From assembly GCA_947561715.1 (NCBI GenBank), contig OX387197.1:27430266-27494265 (forward strand): a DNA stretch of 64,000 nucleotides. Reading direction: 5' to 3'. Position 1 is the stretch's first letter; each line of letters begins with the position of its first letter. The notes beneath the pieces were generated by a model. The model was not told the DNA's origin. It saw only the letters and a program-made list of their open reading frames with translations, and searched no databases. Below, piece by piece: positions 35,211 through 47,900 of the stretch. The stretch is from Ascidia mentula (lineage: Eukaryota; Chordata; Ascidiacea; Phlebobranchia; Ascidiidae). Position numbers and translations under genes: made by a program.

Positions 35211-37137
35211 ATGCTTGTGATTGCGTTGTGTTTGCTTGGCTTTCCTGGCATTCTGGCACAAACTTGGCACAAGTTGAATGACTACCACGAATATTTGATC
35301 GGACCTCAAGTTAATTCATACCCAGAAGCTGAAACAACATGCGGTGCACACATTGCATTTCTCGCCAATGTTAAAACAACAACAGAATTCAACTTCCTGA
35401 AGGGGAAGATTGGAACTGTTACAGGTATTTGCAATGCTTGGAACCAATAGTAAATTAATTGTAGTTGATTGTTGGGTATTTTGCAACCTTAAAAACGTTC
35501 GAAAACAGTTATTACAGTTCGTCCATTTAAAATATGCCCTTGAATTTGGTTTGAGTATCGACTTTCAACAAAGCAGTTTGTTTGCTTGTGTGATGAAAGT
35601 TTCGCTGAGCAGCTGTAAATCTTCCGTGTTTTCAAATTGTATTTTTTTCGATTTTTCTTCTTCTTCGAGTTCCACAAAATTCCTTTTACATCGGAGCAAA
35701 ACGAGCTGCAGGAACAAACATCTACAAGTGGACGGATGGATCGAATATTGTCAATGGACAGTGGGCATTAATGGAACCAGTCGCAACAGGGGAAAAGTAT
35801 TGTGTGATAATGGGTTCATTAACTTCACTTGATTCAACATACAAGTGGAGAAGTACGGAATGCAATGTAACATCGAGATATATTTGCCAACGAATACCGA
35901 ATGGTAACTCGCAGTATATTCCATATAAACGACACAGAAAATAAATGTTGAAATTCTGTCTTCTTTGTACCTTTTAGCTGCTACAACAACGACCACAATT
36001 GTAAAAAACACCAAAAGTATAACTTTAACCAGCTCAAGTAAATCAACATCAACCGGTGTGAAGACAACCACGGGTTCCCAACCAATCACTTAACCAGGTT
36101 AAATTATTATTTGTTATAAAGAAAACATTCACAGTCAGTCTTACGGCCGACAAACAATTAAGTTTACTTTTGACTACTTTTATATGAACCTTTATATCAT
36201 AACCCTAAGTTGTTTGTCAATAACAATGTGTTTGTTTTCACTGATATATATTTCCAGGCATCGTCATCATCGCTAAAAAAGCAACGCAGTTTAAACAAAA
36301 TTAAGTAAAAATATACAGACTTTTTAATGCTGACGATGCCAAGAAAGTCAAAGAAATATTGCAGCGATAAAAAAAAGAATTAGGGTTTTTAGCTCCATAT
36401 AAACAATAACAACTTTAACAACATTTTCTAAATGCACTTATTTTAAAACACAAATCACTGACGTACGTTCTTTGTTGCATTTTGTAGCAACTTCAACAAA
36501 CAACAACAGTTCGTCGGCTGTTACCGGGGCAGTGATCGGAATAATCATGTTCATAATCATCTGTGTTGTTGTTGCCTTCCTATGGTGGAAAAAACACAAC
36601 AGGTGAATAAACGTTCGTGATTTAATTTAAACGTGAATTTGGAGCGTTTAAAACTATCTGAGCATTTCAACTTGTTTACAGAAGCAACCAAGAAACCAGT
36701 GACGAGCAGACAGATGACAAACAAGTTGATGGTGAGGAAGCAAATATTATAAAATATTCCTTAGAGTTATTGTCCTTCTGTTCCATACTGAGATACTTTG
36801 TGGGATAATTGCGTCTTGGGTTCCTCAACTTTCAACTCGACAACAATATAGAAATACATTGGATTCATTCTCATACGATTGACAACCTTATGTTGTTCAA
36901 GCAGAAGAAGCCAATGGTGACCCCGATGAACCGACTTACGCAACCGCTAAACCACGAAAGAATAGAAACCAACCCGACTCTGTGGCGCCATCACACGACG
37001 AAGTTTCCAAGAGAGAGAGGTGGGAGAGGAATGACGTGGGGATGATGATTACGATACTCTGCACTGCTCTGAATCTCGACGATAGAAACGTCATCAGATG
37101 TAACATTTCCAATACATTCATGGTTATTGTAAGTTAG
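35211..37137 (+). CDS. C-type lectin-domain receptor, class B, tail rewritten by frameshift (302 aa)
   Basis: Exons: 35211-35424, 35670-35903, 35978-36037, 36488-36602, 36682-36731, 36902-37137. Signal peptide [16 protein letters not shown], full CTLD with EPV at the calcium-site position, short Thr-rich stalk. If the stalk exon is read past the GTAAAT donor at 36038 it meets TAA at 36091, which would give a secreted form. Membrane segment has GAVIG and WWKKHNR. In the tail, YATA is kept, but where the sibling reads EVYSRV this gene has an AG-rich stretch five bases longer. The frame changes, YSRV and YDTL are both lost, and translation runs to TAG 37135 with a new C-terminus. The receptor would reach the membrane but lack the paired YxxL/V sites. 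Confidence 0.7.
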
Positions 37138-38147
37138 TTTGATTCAACAAGAAGTTTGTTATTCTCCGGTAAAACCATATCCTTATCGCATGTGTTTGTT
37201 AATATTAGGTTGAAACCGTAGTATGTTTTTGTTAATATTAGGTTAAAGTAGAATCGCAGCTTGACCAAAGACTGGTTTCTAAGTTGGTAAAACTGTCGTG
37301 ATTTGGAATACAAGTTAGTGAATTTGTGTGTTAACTTATTTGCTGTCATTTCACCATAAAAACAGGAAAGTTACAAATAAAATAATATTAGGTAATTAAT
37401 AATTAACAAACAATTTGTGCTCCGTATGGAATAAAAATGCGTCTGCCATCACCAACAATAAATATCAGACGTCATATGCTTCCTTTATAGAATGGTTTTC
37501 ACTGCAGTTACGCGTCTTATCTCCGATGTGTGACGCGTTTCGATTATCAATCAGAACCACGCGAATGTGGGCGGTGTTGCGTCAATAACGCTGTGGTCAA
37601 ACCAAGCAACGTATATTCTTACGTAGACGTAAATGGTGAATCTATGACAGAGGTTTAGTAAGTTTAGGTGCAAAATCGTTCACAGCATAGTGAGTTTTAC
37701 AAGATGTACAAGTTTATGTTGTGTTTGAAAGTTTACCGGTGTAATTCGCTATTTGTGGGCACATTAAAGAAAGTAGATTTTCAGAGATTTTAGCAGGAGT
37801 TTGTGGAATGTTTAGTAACACAAATAATTGTTATGTAGTTTTTTTCATGAACAAGCAACTTTGGGTGCTTTATTTTAATTTGGGGTTGTTTTATTTAAAG
37901 CCAATTCCAATAGGCTCTAATAGGTCCGCCTATTACATTGATGTCATAGGAGTTATTTTTACATATGAGTAATTGTGACGTAAATCTGCTATTCAAATTT
38001 TGGTTAACATTTATCTTTAAAAACCCTGAGAACTTGTGCATTGTACAGCAAATATAAATTTGAATTGTGCGCAATTACGTAATTTAAAATTATTACAGAT
38101 TGTTTTTATATATGTGTGAATGTGTGTAGTGCTGGTACATTGGAAAC
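37138..38147. repeat. Segmental duplication of 29008-30022
   Basis: From about 37155 the sequence matches 29008 onward for about 1 kb with small indels. It has no recognised gene body; it leads to the orphan leader exon at 38148. Start of the match lies about 20 bases after the class B stop. Confidence 0.65.
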
Positions 38148-38340
38148 ATGAAATTATTGATCATGGTATTTGGATTCTTGCTTCCTGTTGTTATTTCTCA
38201 AACTTGGTACGAGTCTGATCCTCATCACGAATACTTGATCGGACCTCAAGTTAACTCATACCTAAAAGCTAAACAGCATGCAGTAGACAAAATGCATATC
38301 CGGCCAATGTTAAAACAACAACAGAATTCAACTTCCTGGT
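38148..38340 (+). pseudogene. Orphan leader/CTLD exon 1, frameshifted
   Basis: Signal peptide MKLLIMVFGFLLPVVIS, then QTWYESDPHHEYLIG, so translation starts normally. One base is missing where siblings read EAETAC, so the first CTLD cysteine is lost and the frame closes at 38341. No donor in the family position is followed by an exon 2. Together with 30023 it represents a leader lineage with no body left in this window. Confidence 0.65.
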
Positions 38341-38950
38341 GAAAAGTCCTTTAAGAAACACAAAAGTAAATTGTGATGTTGCCGGAACCACTTAAATATC
38401 CCTTCGTCGTTTTAAAATCATGTTGTTGATATGAAGTATTTCCCAGTATATCATGTTTCAAGTGTAAAGGCGTGTTTGTGTTCCCAAGATAGAACTCCCA
38501 CACATCGATTCATATCCGGTTGTGGAACATAAAAGTTTAAGAAACCATGTTTGGAGCATGGTTTGTCGTTCAATTATGTTATTTTTCCACATAATGACGA
38601 GTTCGGTGGCGTTAAATGCTATGGAAATTATCAGCCTATTTCAAAGAATACAAGTTCTCATGCACTGTCGACTAAACAAAGACAACGTTATGCAAAAGTT
38701 GTCAATCGTGTTATTCAAAACCCCTGCGCAGGTCATTTGTAACATTATGTCTTCAGACAATATGTTACACCTTCGTGATTAGAATTCCCACACATTTCAC
38801 AATTACCTCACATCCCGTGTAGAGTGAGGTTGATTGCTGATGCGTTTGTAACGATTTGTTTTGTCCGCAAGCTAGATCAGATTCAAATAATATGTTTAAG
38901 TCTCAAGCTTTTGTTTTAAGAACGTGTAAATCTACTGCAAATGAGCCGTG
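38341..38950. other. Flank fragments before the interrupted receptor
   Basis: 38345-38515 is a piece of class A 3' flank (compare about 34540-34700). 38616-38945 matches 30227-30550. The open frames 38522-38782 and 38551-38742 lie in these repeats and are not conserved as protein. Confidence 0.5.
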
Positions 38951-41900
38951 ATGCTGATTACGATTGCGCTCTGTGTTATTTGGTCTTCTGGTGTTGTTTT
39001 TGGACAAACTTGGTACAACTACGACTTTAGGGAATATATGATCGGACCTCAAGTTAATTCACACACAGTAGCTGAAGCAGCATGCAGTGCACACAATGCA
39101 TTTCTCGCCAATGTTGGAACAACAGATATATTTAACTACCTGGTGGGAAAGATTGGGAATGTTACAGGTATAAGCAGGATATGTAAAGTATTGTGCTTGG
39201 AATATTTGCTATTTTTGATACTTGCTGACCGTCAACTATAGTTGAAATATGATATAATAACAGCAACAGATAACGCATAAGTATTCATCACAGGCTTGAA
39301 CATTCGCCAATATTTTCGAGAGTTTCTTTTCTGTGTTAACCAGTTGTCCGCAAATTCTGGTTCGGAAAACATTTATGGTGGGTCGCCAGACTGTTCATTT
39401 TGCTTTTTTTTATACTTTTTTTGCTACAATAACGTACTAAAAACGGGCAAATAATGTAATTGGTGATTCTCACTTACTTGTTACAAGGTCCACCATACTC
39501 GTTCTACATCGGAGCAAAACGAGATTTAGGAACAAACATTTATAAGTGGACGTGGGGTGAAGCAAATATTGTCAATGGACAGTGGGCAACAGGGGAACCG
39601 ATCGCAGCAGATGAAAAGTATTGTGTGATAATGGGTTCATTAACTTCACTTGATTCAACATACAAGTGGAGAAGTACGGAATGCAATGTTACTTCGGGAT
39701 ATATTTGTCAACAAAAACCGGAAGGTAAGTTATAAAAAAACTTGAAAGAACGTCATTAGTTTGTGAAAACAAAATTCTTTAAAATGCGCACCGCACTGTG
39801 GCAACACGCATGTTTTCCCTGGCCTAGCTCTGACCACGCCGCATGTTTCCTGAAACTCAACACTAGAACACCAGACGGAAAGGGCGCAAGCATAGTTAAG
39901 CTTTCCTGCAAGAATTTCCACAATTTCTGGCATCCTGCTGGACAAAACATTTATTCTGACACTTCGTTATAAAACGCCCATTTCGTAATCCTTCGACAGT
40001 TTCTCTCGAGCCTAATATTCTCGCCATCGCGCTGTGACGTTCGCACGTTCTTTTTATAGTAATTTGCTGCAATTCAGTCACGTGCTAAACTCTAGTTAAA
40101 CGCGCTTGGAAATTAAACTTTACGCCACCTGGTATTGCAAACGTGTGTTTTTATTGATAAATAAGTCTGTTCATGGAATTTTAAATTCAGTAGTCTACAA
40201 CAAGAACACACAAGCAGACTTTAGATTCAGCATAGCAGTCGACACGAATCATTTGGTACGCTGCATCCCAGACATCGTTTAATTTGCTCATAAATTTGCA
40301 TTGAGTATACATTGAAGCAATACTGGAGAGTAACGAGAAGATGTGTTGTGAATTGCAGCCCCGAGCACATCCTCTACAACAACTTCTACAAAGAAAACAA
40401 TTACAACAATAAAAACGACAACAACAGTATTTCCTCCAACTACAAGTGTAACTACAACCACTCTACAGGGTAAAGTCATAATACATTTTTTGCCTTTGTT
40501 CCGAAATTTCGTTACAAAACCGTTCCGAGAAACGAAATTTCGTTCCCAAATGAGAAAAACCGTTTCGGGAACATTATTTTTACGCAAAATTTCGTTACAG
40601 GAACATATTTTGGTTTTTGAATTGTGTTTCCAAAATCACAATTTGGGTAATATCGCACTAAAAATTGTGTTCCGAAAATCGACCAAGCCAAAAATCACCA
40701 CTAGATGTCGACAAAGAGACGAAGATAACGCGGTTTTGCTCACGAGTATAAGGTTGATTTTATTACGAATATATGTTTTCAAACGTAGACACTTACGGGA
40801 AGATGAAAATATGCATGGAACATAATTTTCGTTCCCGGAACCGAATTTGCGTTCCTGGAACCGAAGTTTTATTCTGGGAACGGAATTTTTGTTACTGAAA
40901 CAGAATTTTCGTTACGAGAACGGAATTTTCGTTACGGGAACGGAATTTTCGTTACTGGAACAGAAATTTCGTTACTGGAACAGAAATTTCGTTACTGGAA
41001 CAGAATTTTTGTTACTGGAACAGAAATTTCGTTTTTGGAACATAATTATCGTACTATGAGGTATTAATTACATTTCTGTCGAAGGTACTTTTTCGATCCA
41101 TGGACACAATTGTCGTTCTTTCAAGAAAATTGTTGATACGCGACCTAAATGTCGTTCAAAAATGTGACTTTTTGATCCTGGACCGGAATTTTCGTTACTG
41201 GAACAGAATTTTCGTTACGGGAACGGAATTTGGTTACGGGAACGTAATTTTCGTTTCGGGAACGGAATTTTCGTTACTGGAACAGAATTTTCGTTACTGG
41301 AACGGAATTTTCGTTACTGGAACAGAATTTTCGTTACTGGAACGGAATTTTCGTTACGGGAACGGAATTTTCGTTACTGGAACAGAATTTTCGTTACGGG
41401 AACAGAATTTTCGTCACTGGAACAGAATTTTTGTTACGGGAACGGAATTTTCGTTACTGGAACGGAATTTTCGTTACGGGAACGGAATTTTCGTTACGGT
41501 AACAGAATTTTCGTCACTGGAACAAAATTTTTGTTACTGGAACAGAATTTTAGTTACGGGAACATAATTTTCGTTACTGAAACAGAATTTTTGTTACTGG
41601 AATAGAAATTTCGTGTTTGGAACATAATTATCGTACTATGAGGTATTAATTACATTTCTGTCGAAGGTACTTTTTCGATCCATGGACACAATTGTCGTTC
41701 TTTCAAGAAAATTGTTGATACGCGACCGAAATGTCGTTCAAAAATGTGACTTTTTGATCCTGGACCGGAATTTTCGTTACTGGAACAGAATTTTCGTTAC
41801 GGGAACGGAATTTTCGTTTCGGGAACGGAATTTTCGTTACTGGAACAGAATTTTCGTTACTGGAACGGAATTTTCGTTACTGGAACAGAATTTTCGTTAC

Positions 41901-44900
41901 TGGAACAGAATTTTCGTTGCGGGAACGGAATTTTCGTTGCGGGAACGGAATTTTCGTTACGGGAACGGAATTTTCGTTACGGGAACAGAATTTTAGTTAC
42001 GGGAACGGAATTTTCGTTACTGGAACAGAATTTTTGTTACTGGAATAGAAATTTCGTTTTTGGAACATAATTATCGTACTATGAGGGATAATTACATTTC
42101 CGTCGAAGGTACTTTTTCGATCCATGGACACAATTGTCGTTCTTTCAAGAAAATTGTTGATAAAAAAGTGACTTTTTGATCTTGGAACAGAATTTTCGTT
42201 ACAGGAACGGAATTTCGTTACGGGAACGGAATTTTCTTTGCGGGAACGGAATTTTCGTTGCCGGAACAGAATTTTCGTTACTGGAACAGAATTTTAGTTA
42301 CGGGAACAGAAATTTCGTTGCTGGAACAGAATTTTCGTTACGGGAACTCAAATTTCGTTACGGTAACAGAATTTTAGTTACGGGAACAGAATTTTCGTTA
42401 CTGGAACAGAATTTTAGTTACGGGAACAGAAATTTTCGTTACTGGAACAGAATTTTCGTTGTTTTTGGAACATAATTATCGTACTATGAGGAATAATTGC
42501 ATTCCCGTTGAAGGTACTTTTTCGATCCAAGGAAACAATTGTCATTCTTTCAAGAAAATTGTTGATATGCGACCTAAATGTCGATTAAAAATGTGACTTT
42601 TTGATCCTGGAACGGAATTTTCGTTACTGGAACAGAAATTTGGTTACTGGAACATAAGTTTCGTTAGGGGAACAGAATTTTCGATACTGGAAAGAATTTT
42701 TTTTGCTTGAACAGAATTTTCGTTCCCGGAACTGAATTTTTTTTGCCCGAACTTAATTTTCGTTTCGGAAAACATAATTTTTTTGATGTTGGAACATATT
42801 TTCGTTCCTCGGATAGACTTTTTGGACGGTAATGGGGCATAATGCAATTTTCCATTTACTCTGAAATACCGTTAACAAAACCGTTCTGAGTAACAAAATT
42901 TCGTTCCAAATTAAACAATTTCGTTTCGGAAAATTTTGTTAAATTTGGTATGTCCTAACAAAATGTTTTGAAGTGAAATATATCGTTAAATTGGCTGTAA
43001 CAAAAAATTTGTTACCATATTTTTTTGTGCATTAGATGACGATTTTTTCATACACGGTGTAAAGTATGTCAATTGGATCCCGTTACCAAAAGTGCTAGCT
43101 GCACCAAAATTGTCATACAAATCTCTTAATTGGAAGAAATTGCTTGGTTCAAAATTGTGTATATTGCCGGCGGGAATTCACAAAATTAGTTAATTCCGCA
43201 CGACCTTCGCGGCCATTGTTTGCAACATGCCTTTTCGCGCAGCAATAAAAAATTAAAGGACATAGTCCAATTTGGTTTTCATTACTCGTTTTGCAGTGGC
43301 ACCTAGTATTTGTGTGGAAAATTTCATGTCTCGTGATTCAAAATTGTGTATATTGCCGGCGGGAATTCTCAAAATTAGTTAATTCCGCACGACCTAAGCG
43401 ACCATTGTTTGTATCACGCGTTATCGCGCAGCAATAAGAAACTAAAGGACATACGCCAATTTAGTTTTCATTGCTCGTTTTGCAGTGGCATCTAATATTT
43501 GTGTGCAAAATTTCAAGTCGCTTGATATAAAAATGTTGAAATCACAGGCGGACAACTGTCAAATTTAGTTAAAACCGCCGAACCATAGCCACCATAGTTT
43601 CAAACATGCGTTTTCGCGCAGCAACAAGAAACTAAAGGACATACGCCAATTTAGGTTTCATAGCTCGTTTTGAAGTGGCATCTAATATTTGTGTGCAAAA
43701 TTTCAAGTCGCTTGATAGAAAAATGTTGAAATCACAGGCGGACAACTGTCAAATTTAGTCAAAACCGACGAACCATAGCCACCATAGTTTCAAACATGCG
43801 TTTTCGCGCAGCAATAAGAAACTAAAGGACATATGTCAATTTGGTTTCCATTGCTCGTTTTGTAGTGGCATCTAATATTTGTGTGCAAAATTTCAAGTCG
43901 CTTGATATAAAAATGTTGAAATCACAGGCGGACAACTGTCAAATTTAGTTAAAACCGCCGAACCTTAGCCACCATAGTTTCAAACATGCGTTTTCGCGCA
44001 GCAATAAGAAACTAAAGGACATACGCCAATTTAGTTTTTATGGCTCGTTTTGTAGTGGCATCTAATATTTGTGTGCAAAATTTCAAGTCGCTTGATAGAA
44101 AAATGTTGAAATCACAGGCGGACAACTGTCAAATTTAGTTAATCAGCCGAACATTAGCCACCATAGTTTCAAGCATGCGTTTTCGCGCAGCAATAAGAAA
44201 CTAAAGGACATACTCCAATTTAGGTTTCATTGCTCGTTTTGAAGTGGCATCTAATATTTGTGTGCAAAATTTCAAGTCGCTTGATATAAAAATGTTGAAA
44301 TCACAGGCGGATAACTGTCAAATTTAGTCAAAACCGCCGAACCTTAGCCACCATAGTTTGAAACATGCATTTTCGGCAAGCAATAAAATTCTAAAGGACA
44401 TACGTCAATTTAGTTTTCCTTTGTCGTTTTGTAGTGGCATGTAATATTTGTGTGCAAAACTTCAAGTCGCTTGATAGAAAAATGTTGAAATCACAGGCGG
44501 ACAACTGTCAAATTTAGTTAAATCCGCCGAACATTAGCCACCATAGTTTCAAACATGCGTTTTCGGCAAGCAATAAAATTCTAAAGGTCAGGCGCCAATT
44601 TAGTTTTCATTTCTCGTTTTGTTGTGGCATCTAATATTTGTGTGCAAAACTTCAGGTCGCTTGATTTAAAATTGTGTATATTGCCGGCGGGAATTCTCAA
44701 ATTTAGTTAATTCCGCACGACCTTAGCGACCATTGTTTGTAACATGCGTTTTCGCGCAGCAATAAGAAACTAAAGGACATACGCCAATTTAGTTTCATTG
44801 CTCGTTTTGTAGTGGCATCTAATATTTGTGTGCAAAATTTCAAGTCGCTTGATGTAAAAATGTTGAAATCACAGGCGGACAACTGTCAAATTTAGTCAAA

Positions 44901-47900
44901 ACCGCCGAACCTTAGCCACCATAGTTTGAAACATGCGTTTTCGGCAAGCAATAAAATTCTAAAGGACATAGGCCAATTTAGTTTTCATTGCTCGTTGTGT
45001 AGTGGCTTCTAATATTTGTGTGCAAAATTTCAAGTCGCTTGATAGAAAAATGTTGAAATCACAGGCGGACAACTGTCAAATTTAGTTAAAAGCGCCGAAC
45101 CTTAGCCACCATAGTTTCAAACATGCGATTTCGCGCAGCAATAAGAAACTAAAGGACATACGCCAATTTGGTTTTCATTGCTCGTTTTGTAGTGGCATCT
45201 AATATTTGTGTGCAAAATTTCAAGTCGCTTGATAGAAAAATGTTGAAATCACAGGCGTACAACTGTCAAATTTAGTTAAAAGCGCCGAACCTTAGCCACC
45301 ATAGTTTCAAACATGCGTTTTCGCGCAGCAATAAGAAACTAAAGGACATACGTCAATTTAGTTTTCATTGCTCGTTTTGTAGTGGCATCTAATATTTGTG
45401 TGCAAAATTTCAGGTCGCTTGATTGAAAATTGTTTCTATTGCCGGCGGGAATTCTCAAAATTAGTTGATTTCGCACGACCTTAGCGACCATTGTTTGAAA
45501 CATGCGTTTTCGCGCAGCAATAACAAACTAAAGGACATACGCCAATTTAGTTTTCATTGCTCGTTTTGTAGTGGCATCTAATATTTGTGTGCAAAATTTC
45601 AAGTCGCTTGATATAAAAATGTTGAAATCACAGGCGGACAACTGTCAAATTTAGTTAATCCGCCGAACATTAGCCACCATAGTTTCAAACATGCGTTTTC
45701 GGAAAGCAATAAAATTCTAAAAGACAGACGCCAATTTAGTTTTCATTTCTCGTTTTGTTGTGGCACCTAGTGTTTGTGTGCAAAATTTCAGGTCTCTTGA
45801 TTTAAAATTGTGTATATTGCCGGCGGGAATTCTCAAATTTAGTTAATTCCGCACGACCTTAGCGACCATTGTTTGTAACATGCGTTTTCGCGCAGCAATA
45901 AGAAACTAAAGGACATTGTCCAATTTGGTTTTCATTACACGTTTTGTAGTGGCATCTAATATTTGTGTGCAAAACTTCAAGTCGCTTGATAGAAAAATGT
46001 TGAAATCACAGGCGGACAACTGTCAAATTTAGTTAAAACCGCCGAACCTTAGCCACCATAGTTTGAAACATGCCTTTTCGGCAAGCAATAAAATTCTAAA
46101 GGACATACGTCAATTTAGTTTTCATTTGTCGTTTTGTAGTGGCATCTAATATTTGTGTGCAAAACTTCAAGTCGCTTGATAGAAAAATGTCGAAATCACA
46201 GGCGGACAACTGTCAAATTTAGTTAAATCCGCCGAACATTAGCCACCATAGTTTCAAACATGCGTTTTCGGCAAGCAATAAAATTCTAAAGGTCAGGCGC
46301 CAATTTAGTTTTCATTTCTCGTTTTGTTGTAGCATCTAGTATTTGTGTGTAAAATTTCAGGTCTCTTGATTTAAAATTGTGTATATTGCCGGCGGGAATT
46401 CTCAAATTTAGTTAATTCCTCACGACTTTAGCGACCATTGTTTGTAACATGCGTTTTCGCGCAGCAATAAGAAACTAAAGGACATACGCCAATTTTGTTT
46501 CATTGCTCGTTTTGTAGTGGCATCTAATATTTGTGTGCAAAATTTCAAGTCGTTTGATGTAAAAATGTTGAAATCACAGGCGGACAACTGTCAAATTTAG
46601 TCAAAACCGCCAAACCTTAGCCACCATAGTTTCAAACATGCGTTTTCGCGCAACAATAAGAAACTAAAGGACATACGGCAATTTGGTTTTCATTGCTCGT
46701 TTTGTAGTGGCATCTAATATTTGTGTGCAAAATTTCAAGTTGCTTGATAGAAAAATGTTGAAATCACAGGCGTACAACTGTCAAATTTAGTTAAAAGCGC
46801 CGAACCTTAGCCACCATAGTTTGAAACATGCATTTTCGGCAAGCAATAAAATTTTAAAGGACATACGTCAATTTAGTTTTCATTTCTCGTTTTGTTGTGG
46901 CACCTAGTATTTGTGTGTAAAATTTCAGGTCTCTTGATTAAAAATTGTGTATATTGCCGGCGGGAATTCTCAAATTTAGTTAATTCCTCACGACCTTAGC
47001 GACCATTGTTTGTAACATGCGTTTTCGCGCAGCAATAAGAAACTAAAGGACATACGCCAATTTTGTTTCATTGCTCGTTTTGTAGTGGCATCTAATATTT
47101 GTGTGCAAAATTTGAAGTCGTTTGATGTAAAAATGTTGAAATCACAGGCGGACAACTGTCAAATTTAGTCAAAACCGCCGAACCTTAGCCACCATAGTTT
47201 GAAACATGCGTTTTCGGCAAGCAATAAAATTCTAAAAGACAGACGCCAATTTAGTTTTCATTGCTCGTTGTGTAGTGGCTTCTAATATTTGTGTGCAAAA
47301 TTTCAAGTCGCTTGATAGAAAAATGTTGAAATCACAGGCGGACAACTGTCAAATTTAGTTAAAAGCGCCGAACCTTAGCCACCATAGTTTCAAACATGCG
47401 TTTTCGCGCAGCAATAAGAAACTAAAGGACATACGGCAATTTGGTTTTCATTGCTCGTTTTGTAGTGGCATCTAATATTTGTGTGCAAAATTTCAAGTCG
47501 CTTGATAGAAAAATGTTGAAATCACAGGCGTACAACTGTCAAATTTAGTTAAAAGCGCCGAACCTTAGCCACCATAGTTTGAAACATGCATTTTCGGCAA
47601 GCAATAAAATTCTAAAGGACATACGCCAATTTAGTTTTCATTGCTCGTTGTGTAGTGGCTTCTAATATTTGTGTGCAAAATTTCAAGTCGCTTGATAGAA
47701 AAATGTTGAAATCACAGGCGGACAACTGTCAAATTTAGTTGAACCCGCCGAACATTAGCCACCATAGTTTCAAACATGCGTTTTCGGCAAGCAATAAAAT
47801 TCTAAAGGTCAGGCGCCAATTTAGTTTTCATTTCTCGTTTTTTTGTGGCACCTAGTATTTGTGTGCAAAATTTCAGGTCTCTTGATTTAAAATTGTGTAT

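Noticed and set aside
40847-42475. Long open frames in the minisatellite encoding a 20-residue cycle (NFRYWNRIFVTGTEF-like)
   Set aside because: A 20-bp unit without stop codons is open by construction; blocks end at spacers, with no start context, leader or domain.
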